From NCBI RefSeq assembly GCF_029168945.1, contig NC_083605.1, positions 32,129,280 through 32,193,279 of the forward strand: a stretch of DNA of 64,000 bases. Direction: 5' to 3'. This document shows positions 24,401 through 36,728 of this stretch, in pieces (the stretch's first letter is position 1; each line of letters starts with the position of its first letter). This stretch comes from Cannabis sativa (taxonomy: Eukaryota > Streptophyta > Magnoliopsida > Rosales > Cannabaceae). The translations under genes were made by a program, and so were the position numbers. The notes beneath the pieces are model-generated. The model was not told where the DNA came from. It was given only the letters and a program-made list of their open reading frames with translations, and made no database searches.

Positions 24401-26229
24401 TTTTTTAAAATTGTGTCCTTAAATACTTTAATTTTTCGAAATGCAATATATATTTATAGAAAATTAAATTTGAGTTGTAAATTAATTCAAATTAATTTTG
24501 TAACAACTTAAATTGAATATTTTTCTAAATATTTATTGGAAATTATTACTAAGATGGAAATAATTCATGTTATTTTCATATCCATCTAAATAAAATTTAT
24601 AAATATTAAATTAAAATTTATACTTAGAATTTTTAATTCTAAATTGGAAATTTTAATTAAATAAATATATATTTAAAATAAACAGATTAAATAAAGAGAA
24701 TCAAAGAAAATACAAATCTTTTTTTTAAATAATGAGCTTTATTATTATTAAGACATTCGATCTCCATTGTGGGTTTTACACAGCGTTTGTTTTAGTGAGT
24801 AATCCTCCCTAATGGAGGAACGTTCATTTGCAATTTCGCACCGTTTAATCTCGAATGATAAGTAGTTTGTAAGTGTTTTATATGGTATGGATCACCCTAA
24901 TGGTGGCGACCATATTTGACTTGCAAATTGCGAAATAATGGTGGAAGCTCATAAGATAGAATTGTCTTGACTCTCGCCTAAACGGGACAACGCTGAATTC
25001 CAATCTTGATCGAATAAAAGGTTGCTAGAATGGTTATCATTTTAGATGAGCTGACAACTCTATTCAATGGATGATGCTTTGACTCTCGCCTAAACGGGAC
25101 ACTGTATCAGTTTGTTGAACAACCTTGGAAATTATTTAGGATTGTAAGTTTTAGTATTTTCACTTGTCATTCCCACTTGCTATATGTTTATAATTTCTGA
25201 ATTGTGTATGAATTTATATTGAACCATGTTATTTTCTGTTATTAAGTTGTAGTTTAATTTCGAATCTTCATTGTTGGTCTAACTTGGCTTGTTTATCTAA
25301 TGAGATAAATCCCTAGTGGATTTTCACCATTAGACATACATAATAGTGTTAGATCTCGAAAGATAAATATTGTATATGCGACATCTAGCTGTTCATCACT
25401 TGATGACACCTTAGACTAGTATTTTTACGATATGAAACAAGAAGATTGTATAAATAAGATTATTTTGACTTTCGCTAATCGAAGCATCGTTGGATTCTTA
25501 TTTTAAACGAAATTATCTTAATTCCTCTTAGCTTATTCATTTCGAATTAGCTCAATAACATATCATTGGATGAATGGTCTATAAATCATTTCATGTCATT
25601 CTATATTTTCTCTTAAGAAATTAAATGACGCATATGATTATAATCCCGAAATTCTATTCCCAATTGATATAAAACCTCAATCTTAGAAATCTCCTACTTG
25701 TATGGGCAAATCTGACTTAGAGTTTGTATTAGTAGTGCTGGTCCAAGATAGAATTACTCAATATATTTGGTATAAATTTAAGTCTTTGACTTTAATTTTA
25801 GAATCCAAATAGAAATTTACTTATATTTCTAATTCCAGAATACAATACAGTTACACTTTCTCAAGTGTTTAATATATATCCATCTTCTATTAATGGATTC
25901 AAACTGTATGGAATATGAGTTAGGTATTCTGTGACCAGGATCCACTTGCAGTATTCTATGATCTCGTTGATGTAACTATTCCTAAGTCATCAAAAGACAC
26001 TACCACATTTTTTTAATCTATGACATTTTTATCTTGTTCATAGTTGATTTGACAAGATCAATCTCTGCAAAGAGTTAATATGCCTATATCCACTAAAAGT
26101 AGTTCATCTCATTCGGAGATGGATGTACATTCAGGGGTGGATATGAGTTTTTCGTTGTATTCTTAAAACGATCACTCTAAATTATACCTTATGCAAAGAA
26201 ATTTGAAATGTTTGAAAAATTTCATTAAT
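21414..26229. other. Non-coding body of the Angela-like element
   Basis: About 4.8 kb of very A+T-rich DNA. It is dominated by short words such as aaattaatt, ttaaatat and tttcgaaat, with local direct repeats: tcttttcgaatattaacttaaaatggaatattttt occurs twice near 23220-23310, and a ttttctttattttattaatcaa.tttcgaaattgcattt block occurs at about 23786 and 23967. The phrase gactctcgcctaaacgggaca occurs at about 24970 and 25081. The gag-protease zone expected here has no recognisable protein. Confidence 0.7.
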
Positions 26230-27850
26230 TTCTAGCAATGGTTGAAACCATTAAGGTAAGTGGTTAAAGATCTTGCGAACTGATAGGGGTGGAGAAATAG
26301 TTAGTAGATATGCAGTTCAAAGATCATTAAATTGATTTTTGAATTATATCCAAACTTACCTCCCCAGAAATTTCGAGTTGCATGTTGATGATTAGTTACT
26401 AGTCGTTGCCTAATTCCTTCTATGGTAATACAATTTCAGAATGATGTAATGGTTGTATACTTAATGTAAATCATTACTAGATTCATGGATGACCTAATCA
26501 AAATCTTAAGAAAAGCTAGAACTATTAACCATGGTTTGTTAGCTATTCTAAGTGATTAGGGGTGGACCATCCCATAGTCAATAGATAAGAAAGTGTTTAT
26601 TCAAACAAATACTACTTTTCTAAGAAAATGACTAAGTCTGAAAATAAAGTAGCAAATAAAGGAGATATTTAATTCTTGATTCCAAAAGTGTTCTATCATC
26701 TTATTTGACATATGATGATCCCACTGCCTTTGTTGTCTTGTCACAACCAAAGAGGTTAATACCATTTAATTTTCTTCGACATAATTCACGGTACCTTGTC
26801 GTAGTGGGAGAGTTTCTAGGAACTCACCTTCTTATTACTTGGGAGACACTAGTGATTAATATCCATTGTGAGTTTAAACAAATAATGGATTGTCAAGATA
26901 AGAAACTAAGAAGAAAAGCCAATAGAACTATGGTTTAATCCATTCACATGGAATAACCTAAAGTTTTCTATTACAAGGACATAAAAGGAAATTTTAGTTA
27001 ATAAGTCTATTCTATGGACTTAACAAAACTTCCTGTTCCTAGTATTATAGATTTGAGTTTATCTAAACCTATGGCTTGTGGTATACCTGGTAATTACTTA
27101 CTCTAATGCAAGCAACTTACTTTAGTAAGATGCTGAAGCATTTTCTTTCTAATGTCAATCTATAGAAGCTTCACAACTTCTTAGACATAGATTTTATTTA
27201 TCTAAGGAAAAGTCTTAACTATTCCAGAAAAGATAAATCCATGAAAGAATTTCTTAAATCAACAGTGAGAGGTCTTAGATATGCTTCTGTATGCCTTAGA
27301 CCAGACACCTGCTGTTGAGTGGGAGTAATGAGTAGGTATCAGATTAATCCAGGAGAAGAACATTGGAAGACAATCAAGTAAATCTTAAGATAAAGAAGAG
27401 GAACTATATGTTAGTCTATAAGGGTGTGTTGAAAACTCTTAGACTACACCATATCAGATTTCGAAATTTGCCTTTGTGCTAGTAAATCTTTCTGATAAGA
27501 TGGTGGTTACTCTGGGGGTGGAATAGTGATTTTGGAGAAGTGTAAAAACCTATCTGAAGTCTCTAGGTCTACCAGAGAGGGACTGAATGTTAAAGTTACA
27601 GGAAAGGTACTTATTCAGTCTAAGGAAAGTTCTATACATCTTTGGCATCATTCCAAATTCCCTTAAACTACTAGTGTTAATTTCCTGATTAACCAAAAGT
27701 AGTTGCCAAAGGTATAGAATCCAGTATCCCGAAAGAGTAGACATATAGAGAGGAATTTCACATTATCAATGATTTTGTGATTAAAGGAAGAGTAATGGTG
27801 GAGAAAAGGTTGTGTTTAATTCAACCTTTCAGATCCTATTACGAGGAGTT
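26230..27850 (+). pseudogene. Eroded copia pol remnants in the Angela-like body
   Basis: Short islands of copia pol survive between stops. Near 26265 the frame reads ILRTDRGGEIVSRYAVQ, matching the second catalytic region of copia integrase. Near 27290 it reads CLRPDT, then VMSRYQINPGEEHWKTIK, the conserved start of copia RNase H. The order agrees with an Angela-like polyprotein. No segment exceeds 80 codons of plausible pol, and the reverse-transcriptase core was not identifiable by eye. Confidence 0.7.
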
Positions 27851-27922
27851 TACTACTACTACACTTGATTTGTATATCAAGGTGTTGAGATTATTTGAAA
27901 CGCACTTTTTGTTTTATATTAG

Positions 27923-27936
27923 TGCAAGTGGGAGTT
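27923..27936 (+). promoter_or_regulatory. Angela-like polypurine tract
   Basis: tgcaagtgggagtt directly before the 3' LTR start tgttggg; position and purine content fit the plus-strand primer. Confidence 0.75.
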
Positions 27937-28684
27937 TGTTGGGTTTTATGCCCTAAATAAAGCTCATTTCAATATAATCAGATTTACTTATTAATATAGA
28001 TCAGAAATAACATTTAATGTTGCATGGTTCACATGATTAATTTCATGATTATATGTACATAATGTATAAATTCATCTGAAACCCTTTTCACATACTTGAT
28101 CCTGTTTATTGTGCTGTCAACACATTGGAAAGTAAACATGACTATGTGAATAAAGTTTCCTAGATTCATCAGACATAGGGTTTTACTGATATGATAATCT
28201 ACAACAGAGTTTACTTGCATTTGGAGAAGTGCTATGTTCTTTCCAGAGCATTGGTTAAAGTAAAGCTCAGGTTGGATGCATGGAGTATGCATCGGAAGGG
28301 ACCGATATTGAACTTCGACTTAGATTTATTAAACTTACCGGAATATCTATTCAAGTCAATATCGCCTAGTTGATCCTAGATCAAATGATCTTAATCCTGT
28401 TATGATTAGGCTCAATCTCAGGAGGCTATTCGTGTTCTTTGATTTGTTAGTTAAGCCTACTTTTAGGTCAGGGTGATACGTACATTTTGGGAACACGGTA
28501 GTGCAATTGAGTGGGAGCGCTAGCATAAACATGGAATCTATAGCTTCTATCTGGAAAATAGTAAGCAAAGGATGATCTCCTTCGAGCTTGACCAAACGAA
28601 CATAAATGGTGGAGTACTCATTTCACATAAGCTGAAATATCATTTATACGGGGTCTAGTGTTTTAAGCACTACTACAAAAACAC

Positions 28685-28890
28685 CCTTTAGAGGCGGTTA
28701 TTAAGCCCTTTAGGCGTCGGTTTTCGCGAAATTCGCTACCGACGCCTATCAGGGCGACGCTAAAGGGTTTATAAAAACCGACGCCATATATACCCCTATG
28801 GCGTCGGTTCCTAGCTAAGAACCGACGCCATAGGGGTCCCTATGGCGTCGGTTCCTATCAAAAAACCGACGCCATAGGGGGCGTAGCAGC
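28685..28890. repeat. CACTA left subterminal repeats
   Basis: At least six copies of aaccgacgccatagggg or its complement ctatggcgtcggttcc, some paired as hairpins with a short loop. CACTA subterminal repeats are the known binding sites of the small TNPA-type protein; that role is assumed here. Confidence 0.88.
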
Positions 28891-29406
28891 GACGGTAAAG
28901 GTCACGCGAATTTCGAGTTTTCGATTTTTTTTAATTTAATTATATTATTTTAATTTTATATTTATTAATTTATATACATATTTATTTAAATTTTAAATTA
29001 CATATTTATTTAATTTAATTATATATTAATTACATTTTAAATTAAATAGTAATTAAATTTGGGTAAAAACATAATTTGATTTCATAAAAATAATTAAATA
29101 TTACACAAACATGTAAAATTAGTTAAAAATATTAATAAGTTAATAAATCTAATTACAAGTTAATCTATAAAAATTAGATAATGAAGAAAAATTCTTCGAC
29201 CTTTGAACCTCAATCGTCACCGTGAATCACCGCCATCAATTGTTCGATCCACTTTCATTGTAGTGGTAAAATTTGTTTTTGGATCGTATTGCTTCTTACC
29301 CCCAAACATTTGTTAAAAAAATTAAAAATTTATATTAGTTTATGTATATGTATATTATATATTTGTTATTATAAAATTTATATACTATGATCAATAATTA
29401 AAACTT
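28891..29406. other. CACTA 3' region of the gene
   Basis: A+T-rich DNA between the protease exon and the subterminal repeats. No coding sign. It includes short sequences such as caatcgtcaccgtgaatcac near 29211 that may be the end of the last exon or 3' untranslated sequence. Confidence 0.5.
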
Positions 29407-32400
29407 ACGGCTTTTGATCTTCTATGTAACGGTTGGGGTTGGCACGTGCGACGATGTCGATCATATATTTCAAAACATAAAAACCGCATTCTTGGCTTTT
29501 AGGTTGTCTTGGACGATTTTGCTTGTGCAATTCCTTGCCACGGGCCAAGATACCGATGTGCGTCCCCTATATACATGAATGCCACTGTTTGGAAAAATTA
29601 TATTAGCATTTCAATTCGTTAGTTAATTTAAATTCGTTACATAAGAAGTCATTAAATAATTACCTTCCGATCATTTGTTCTATTTCTTCGGGAATTGGGC
29701 GGCCTTTTAGAGGGTTTAAATGGATAATTTTCTTTGGCGCAACCACCACTAGCGTCCAATGCATCCTAGAAAATTATATTGGAATATAAGTAAGATAGTA
29801 TAAAAATAATTTGAAGACATAATATAGAAATGAACAATTAGCACTAAAGAATTTAATAAAGTTTACCCGATATTCCAAGGAATAAAGAACATTTGGTGGT
29901 TGCTGTTCATTAATGATAACCAATTAGCCAATCGTCTTGCCGCATCGTCAAAAAGGCGACTCTGTTCTTCATCGCTGATCCCGTACAGCATGAGAAGCTG
30001 CGGGTCGTAAAACTTGAAAATTTTTCTCGACCGTTGATGCTCTCCCATATGTGCTCGCCAAAAAAAGTGTTAGTGCCTTATAATAATTTAACTATAATTT
30101 GATATAAGGTTAATTAGATTAAAGAAGAGTATACATCATTCCAAACGACATTCACACAGTTGCCGATGTAGTCACACGTAGCAACACTCGCGCAAATCCT
30201 CTCCGAGATAACGTGATGCGGGTACGCGGTGCAATGAATCCTCGGGGGACAGAACTTGTGATTATATCACGTTTATCTTTGAGCCTTAGGAATTCATGAA
30301 TCATCCATTTCACCGAATTAGGGATCAACGCCATCTTCTCTTCCGTGAACAACTCATCTTCCCGTGCACCACGGCTTTGTGGAGAAAGCATCGGAGCTTT
30401 CCCTTTGACGCATCACGTCTTGAGGGCGGTTGAGCGAGTGGACCCTAAACAAAACGAACATAATATATATATATATATCAAATTTTATCTAATTTCTACC
30501 GAAATTTCGGCGGCATAACGGTTGTAATTGAATGATCCCAAAAATTTTGAACATGGCCGTATAACGACAAATAACACATATATAACGGTAGTTTGTTCAT
30601 CCATCCCACCGCAACACATATATTCGCAGAACCTACTTCACTACGGATGAATATTGAAGATATTCAAACTCCACTAATCATTAATAATTAATTTCAGTTG
30701 AGAAGTTACCTCGGTTGTTAAAATTAAGTGTTTAGGCCAAGGAAGGAACATACGGTACACGTCCCTAACATATACGAACTCTTCAAGTGGGACTGGGATT
30801 TCGGCGTCCTCTTGCGGGATTTACGAAACCATGATCCGAGCATGTGAATCATCGTAATCCCGGCGGTGAACTTTGACCACACCCACATGCTCGTACAAAT
30901 ACCCTCGGGCCACACAATATTGTCGATGTTGTCGAACGAGGAGATGTACTTGGCGAGTAAGGGCCGCTTGGTCATCAAAATTGTATAGGATACCTTGGTC
31001 GTTGAGGGAAATGAACTCCTCGGCATAAATTTGTGGTTGTACCTCATCCCGAGGAGCGTATGGTTGTGGAACATACGCCTCACCTGACCACCTCTCCTTC
31101 TTCCTCTTGTTCGGCGGCGTTCCTCGCTGCTTAAGGGATTGGACTTCGGCTTTTAATTGTTCAATCTCCTTCGCTTGAGAGCCACAACATCGGACACTTC
31201 CCTTTTCTTCTGCCGAACAGGTTGAGATGCCACAGGTCGGGAACCTACAAATCATAAAATGCAAATTAGCAACGATTTCATTTGTGTAACTAAATAAATA
31301 ACATTTGAAGTAATAGCATACCCGGCTCCCACGACACGTCCGGGATGCTGCGGTGTCCGGCGCTGCGTGAGGATATCGTTTTTGGCCTGGACACAATTTG
31401 TCCACGACTAAGCTTCTCCTCTAATTGAGCCTAATGCACGCATATATTCAAGCAATTAGTATATGAATTATATACACTAACTCTAATTGAATTATATATT
31501 CAAGCAATTAGTATATGAATTAATATATACTTACTATCTTCTCGGCAATTTCCTTGTCGTAATCGGTTGACAAGTTTTCTACTCTTGGTGCGAGATTTAA
31601 TCCAAACACGGTGGCGGGGAGGATCCCGCAACTTCGAGGTCCTTTTTCTACATAACGTTATAACAATGAAATGAGTACCAATTAAATTGTATAGCACATT
31701 ATAGCACATTAAATTTTTAGTATTACTTACCACAGCTTCCCGTACGTTCACCATCCCACTTTCCGACCACTTCGATGTCTGGATTGAATTTCGAGGAACG
31801 TTCACGTTGCACCTTGCTTAATTCCTACAATGCCAAAAAAATACATTAGATACATGTACTTATATTTAAGAGTTTATCTTAGTGTTAATATAATTAGCGT
31901 ACCAGAAATTCGGGGAGTTAGTCTACTTTCAACAAATTTGCACCAATCGGCGGCGTCGATCTCCGGTGCTTTTCGGGGACTTGTGCCGGTCGTCCCAGCA
32001 TCATTCTCTTTCAACGCGGGCATTATGATGTCTTTTGTCATCCTATTCTTGAAGTCTTTCATTAACTTCCCAGCTAGGATGAGACAATCATGTTTGAAGG
32101 TGTCCGGCACAATGAACCCCGTCTATTTTGAAGGAAAACAAACACGGTTAGAGTCAACATTTGGAGTAATAGAAAAACAAATCAAAATTCTAACAAATAA
32201 TAGCTTACCTGAATGTCTTTCCAAACTTGATTTTTCGAGTACGGTTGACTTCTTTCCAATTTTTATAAGCCAACCCTATTGTCTGTAGACATCGACTCCC
32301 AGAGTGGATACGAGCTTCGCGTAGCTTTTCCACGAGTATTGACCTTTATCATTAACTTCGAGGGCCACTCTTTTGCCACGATCCATTAGTTTGGATATTT

Positions 32401-32470
32401 CATTCATTTGCGTCGGCCCTCGTGTAGGTATTGTGGTTGGACACTCATTTTGCTCCCGAATCAGATCCTG
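29407..32470 (-). pseudogene. CACTA gene: Transposase_24-like protein with C-terminal Ulp1-like protease
   Basis: Minus-strand exon series. N-terminal: RGPTQMNEISKLMDRGKRVA and QYSWKSYAKLVSTLGVDVY (32440-32280), DAADWCKFVESRLTP (31900s), SSKFNPDIEVVGKWDGERTG (31800-31740), the layout of plant En/Spm Transposase_24 proteins. Middle: PPNKRKKERWSGEAYVPQPY, then LLVRQHRQYCVARGYLYEHV (31110-30880). C-terminal: SRKIFKFYDPQLLML; then FFIPWNIG joined in phase, by a consensus GT..AG intron at 29866-29767, to MHWTLVVVAPKK; then RQPKSQECGFYVLKYMIDIV (29510-29450). HW and Q-x-CG fit the C48/Ulp1 protease His, Gln and Cys; the usual Asp position reads HLNPL (Asn). Exon joins are partly guessed and I did not verify one intact frame. 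Confidence 0.75.
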
Positions 32471-34140
32471 ATTCCGAGTTCGCCATGTCTACACCATTAA
32501 CAAACAAACTTCAAAGTTAGCTATATATATAACAAGTAGTGTATATGAAATATTAAAAGCATAAACAATATGTTAATGATTTAGGAGCATTCACAACCAC
32601 AATATAAAGTAAGCTATATGTCAATGATTTAAGCATAAGAAATGTGTTTTTTGCTTTAATTTACTTTTATTATTTTTATCTGTTATTGCATTTGTATTCT
32701 TCTTCCATAATTAAGTAACTTTTTTTTTTATTACTATTATTATGTGTAATGATGAATGACTTTTAGCTTAAGGATTGTGATTTTAGTAAAGTGTTAAACA
32801 TGTTGTGGACCATGTAGCTAATCATTACAATGCTCATCAATTATACCCAAAAAGAAGATGATTGAAATGATATTGGGATTTATTTTTATTTTTTTATTAG
32901 TTATGGCAAAGATGAATTTTTGGGCATGTTTGATTCCAATTTTGAAAGAAATTTTAAAATTAAGGTCACCATTTTCACTAGATTAGTAAGCTAACATAAC
33001 AAATGGTTAGATTATTTTTTAGTGACCTAACATCTTATTACTATGTTATAGCTAATTAGTTCTTTGGGTGATGTAAATATTAATATTTTTAGTAAGATTT
33101 ATCCTAATTCTACCGAAATTTCGGCGACAACGGCTGTAATTGGACGTTCCCAAAAATTTTAAAAGTGCCTAAAATAACAAACAAAACAGAGATAACCAAT
33201 ACAAAATTTATCCACCCACTAAATAGCGGTACATGTATTCGCAGAACCTACTTCACTACGGATGAATATTTAAGATATTCAAACTCAACTAACATGCATT
33301 GATAATTAATTATATAATAAGAAAAAGTTAGTTAAAGTATATACCTATCAATGCAAGCTCAAATACACTACACACAAAATTATACCGAACCTACAATATA
33401 AACAAATATAACGAAATTGCAAAAATAATTATTTCATTACTTATAACTAGTTATTAAAAATAGTAACAAGTTACTTAGTTACTAAATTATACATACATAT
33501 ATATATAATCAATTATATCTCACACTATTATCTCAAAAAAAAATTATTTCCCACACTAATTTAATTTTAAAATTTTTATTTCTAAACTATACACACACTA
33601 ATATACACACATTATATACACACATATTCAATAAAATATAAAATTACATATATATACTATATGTTGAGCTTTAAATTTTTACCTAATAACCGCAATCCGA
33701 CGAGCAATTCCGTAAAAAATCCGGGCACTATACACATACAACACAACAATATTACCATTAAAATTAAAAAACCCAAAAAATAATTTACAAAAACTAAAAA
33801 TAAAACAATGTACATTATAAAAATGAATAGAAACTATATTTATACCTTAAAAGAGGTTGAGATTCAATGTTTTCTCAACAAAAAATGGTGGCCGGAGTTA
33901 TACCCACTATTTTTGTATAGGTTCGGATGACAGAGAAATAGGGAAAAAAATTAAAACTTTTTGGGTGTATAGGATTAAGTATCGAAAATAGAAGATTTTG
34001 CAACAAAAATGGGCTCAAATGGTTGAGAAATGGGGGAGAAATGGGTGGTGGAGGCGGTGGTCGGCGCGGGTTTTTCTTCTCTCAGGTCTTGGTTCTTTGG
34101 TGCTTTGGCTGGGTTTGGTCGAGTGAGGAAGAAGGGCTGG
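32471..34140. other. CACTA 5' region of the gene
   Basis: Mostly A+T-rich non-coding DNA. A duplicated phrase cgcagaacctacttcactac occurs at about 30624 and 33239, with the surrounding text (ccgaaatttcggcg) also repeated, so part of the 30480-30680 intron and this region are copies of each other. A candidate start codon lies near 32488 (MANSESGSDSG), which stops before the recognisable domain in the frame I read. A GC-richer patch near 34020-34150 leads into the right subterminal repeats. Confidence 0.5.
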
Positions 34141-34154
34141 CAGGGGGGGTTGTT

Positions 34155-34400
34155 TTATAACCACATGCCGTCGGTTCCTTTATAGGAGCCGACGGCATAG
34201 GCACACGTGTCGACAAACACGTGTACCCTATGCGTCGGTTCCTATAGAGAACCGACGGCATAGGGCTAAACATAAAAAAAAAAAAAAAATTATTTCCCAA
34301 CCGCCTCTAAATGGTATAATGCAATTTTATACCTACGGTTTTTATCAAAAAACCGCCTCTAAATGTCAATTTCGAAAAAAACGGGTATTTTCACACCCTT
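34155..34400. repeat. CACTA right subterminal repeats
   Basis: Several copies of ccgacggcatagg and its complement, ctatgcgtcggttcctatag, plus a palindromic acacgtgt pair. The core differs from the left end (ccgacggc against ccgacgcc), but the arrangement is equivalent. Confidence 0.85.
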
Positions 34401-35631
34401 TAGCTTCCCTTTTTATAAGTGGGAGTGAAAAAACAGCATCTAAAGGCCAAGATTGTAGTAGTGAAGGAATAAATACATTGTAGGGTGTAACGGTAATTTA
34501 ATCCCTTTACAGTGTAGATCATTCATATAGAGGATCAGTGATCACATTAGGATTATAACAATGGATAACTAATGATGTGTCTATATGGTGGAACATATAG
34601 AGCATTCTATATAACTGAGAGTGCAATTCTAAGTTCTATGCGTGGATTCAACGAAGAATTAATAAGTTAGTGAATTTTAGTGCTAAATTCTTGATCTACT
34701 TATTGGAAGCTCGGTTATATAGACCCATGGTCCCCGCACTAGTTGAGATAATATTGCTTGTAAGACTCATGTAATTGGTTTTGATTAATCAATTATATTT
34801 CTCAATTTAGACTATGTCTATTTGTGAATTTTTCACTAAGTAAGGGCGAAATTATAAAGAAAGAGTTTATAGGGGCATATTTGTTAATTATGATACTTTG
34901 TATGGTTCAATTAATAAATATGATAAATGACAATATTATTTAATAATTATTTATAGTTATTAAATAGTTAGAATTGGCATTTAAATGGTTGAATTAGAAA
35001 ATTGGTGTTTTTGAGAAAATCAGATGCAGAAAAGATAAAACTGCAAAATTGCAAAAAGTGAGGCCCAAATCCACTAAGCATGGCCGGCCACTTTTATAGG
35101 AATTTACCTCTGATATTTTCATTATTTTAATCCCAAATAATTCAAACCTAACCCTAGTGAAATGCTATAAATAGATAGTGAAGGCTTCAGGAAAATTACA
35201 CTTAAATTTTCTACTTTTTCATTCAGAAAAAACTGAGCCTTCTCTCTCCCTATCTTTGGTCGAACCCACTCTCTCTCTCTTCCTCATTGAGATTTTGAAA
35301 TTCTTAGTGTATGAGTAGTGCCCACACATAGCAAGTGATACCTCAACCATAGTGAGGAAGATCGTGAAGAAAGACTTTCAGCAAGAAGGAGTTTCAGCAT
35401 CAAAGATTCAGAGAAAGAGATCCAGGTTCAGCTATTGATAATGCTCTGCTACAGAAAGGAATCAAGGGCTAGATATCTGAACGGAAGGAGTCATTATATT
35501 CCGCTGCACCTAATGTAAGGTTTACTAAACTTTATATGTGTTTATTTCATCGTTTTAGAAAGTTCATATTTAGGGTGTTAATCAACATACTTGTGAGTAG
35601 ATCTAAGATCCCGGTAAAATAAATTCCAACA

Positions 35632-36057
35632 GCTACAAGAGTAATTGATCTTTTGGGTAGGCCTTATGATATTTTAGAAAGAGGGTTTGGAACCCTAATG
35701 CGTACCGGGGAATTTGTTATCTCTAATAGGCGCATTAGGTCTATGCCGGTTAGGATCGAAGATAGGTAGTTGAGCGCTGACCTTATAGAACTGGAACTAA
35801 ATGAGTTTGACATTATACTGGGGATGGATTTTTTGTCCAAGTATTCGACCAGTATAGATTGTAAGCGGAAGATGGTGATTTTTCAGCTAGAAGGTGAAGA
35901 TCCGTTTGTTTATGTTGGATCTGTTCAGGGGTCTCGGATCCCAGTCATTTCTGTATTGAGGCTAGAGATTTACTATACAGTGGCTGTGTTGGATTTCTAG
36001 CAGTGGTAATTGACTCCAGTCAGGGTGGTAAGAGACTTCCTCGATGTGTTTCCCTAG
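35632..36057 (+). pseudogene. Tekay-like protease, second part
   Basis: Resumes the protease frame after the Angela-like insert: RVIDLLGRPYDILERG, then LSADLIELELNEFDIILGMD and FLSKYSTSIDC, the C-terminal half of the RVP_2 aspartic protease. In-frame TAG stops lie at 35767 and 35998. The frame phase is the same on both sides of the insert once the TSD is allowed for, showing one gag-pol ORF before insertion. Confidence 0.92.
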
Positions 36058-36728
36058 GAGTTGCCCGGGTTTCCGCCGCAACGAGAAATTGATTTCGTAA
36101 TTGATCTGGCACCTGGAGTTGAACCTGTTTCTAAAGCTCCATATAGAATGGCTCCAGCAGAACTCAAGGAGCTTAAGTTGAAACTTTAGGGGATGCTTGA
36201 TATTGGGTTTATCCGACCCAGTGTATCGCCTTAGGGAGCTCCTGTTTTATTTGTGAAAAAGAAGGATGGTTCCCTCAGAATGTGTATTGATTATCGGGAA
36301 CTAAACAAGTTGACGATTAAGAACAAGTACCCGTTGCCCAGAATCGATGATATGTTCGATCAGCTTCAGGGAAAGACAGTGTTTTCGAAGATTGATCTAC
36401 GATCTGGTTATCATCAACTCAGAATTCGAGAGGAGGACATACCGAAGACTGCTTTTAGAACCAGATATGGGCATTATGAATATCTGGTAATGTCATTCGG
36501 ATTGACTAATGCTCCTGCGACCTTTATGGATCTCATGAATAGAGTATTCAAGGATTTCCTAGATAACTGCGTTATAGTGTTTATCGATGACATTCTTGTA
36601 TACTCTCAGTCAGAAGAGGAGCACGAGCATCATCTTCGAATGGTGTTGCAGTGACTGAGGGATCACAAGTTGTATGCAAAGTTCAAAAAGTGCGAATTCT
36701 GGTTGTCTGAGGTGTCCTTTCTAGGGAT
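36058..36728 (+). pseudogene. Tekay-like reverse transcriptase
   Basis: Copies element RNA into DNA in the parent family. The domain begins with [20 protein letters not shown] and GFIRPSVSP, then [54 protein letters not shown], and the catalytic [10 protein letters not shown] box (an IDD form, normal for gypsy). The longest open part is 36253-36654. Stops at 36055, about 36189, about 36232 and 36652 interrupt it. One base appears lost near 36728 in the FLG-H-IV region, shifting the next domain to another frame. Confidence 0.97.

Larger units (their letters stand above)
28668..34463 (-). mobile_element. CACTA (En/Spm-type) transposon
   Basis: 5,796 bp. Left end cactactacaaaaacaccc; the right end read inversely is cactactacaatcttggcc. 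3-bp TSD aag (28665-28667 and 34464-34466), confirmed by the undisturbed site in the 5' LTR. Both ends carry arrays of a short inverted or direct motif around ccgacgccatag. It encodes one gene on the minus strand (Transposase_24-like plus Ulp1-like protease); no TNP2-type DDE transposase was found, so it probably depends on a partner. Confidence 0.96.
19499..35631 (+). mobile_element. Angela-like copia derivative, non-coding body
   Basis: TSD gctac at 19494-19498 and 35632-35636. LTRs 19499-21394 and 27937-35631 (the latter split by the CACTA). The primer site follows the 5' LTR and a purine tract precedes the 3' LTR. LTRs of about 1.9 kb starting tgttgggttttatgcc resemble the Angela lineage of copia. 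The 6.5-kb body has no long ORF and only eroded copia pol pieces at 26230-27850, so this is a large non-autonomous derivative. Lineage assignment is by recall. Confidence 0.9.
27937..35631 (+). repeat. Angela-like 3' LTR, split by a CACTA element
   Basis: LTR sequence 27937-28667 and 34467-35631, together about the size of the 5' LTR and aligned with it throughout with only scattered substitutions. The frames inside it (for example near 28029-28595) mirror those of the 5' LTR and are not genes. Confidence 0.96.

Noticed and set aside
26705..26938. 77-codon plus-strand ORF in the Angela-like body
   Set aside because: Falls within eroded pol sequence but its text does not match a copia domain; probably a chance frame.
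30724..31083. 119-codon minus-strand ORF in the CACTA
   Set aside because: Overlaps a longer frame whose text (GEAYVPQPYAPRDEVQPQIY) is coherent with the preceding exon; the other frame is a shadow.
31830..32288. 152-codon plus-strand ORF in the CACTA
   Set aside because: Antisense shadow of the Transposase_24-type exons on the minus strand.
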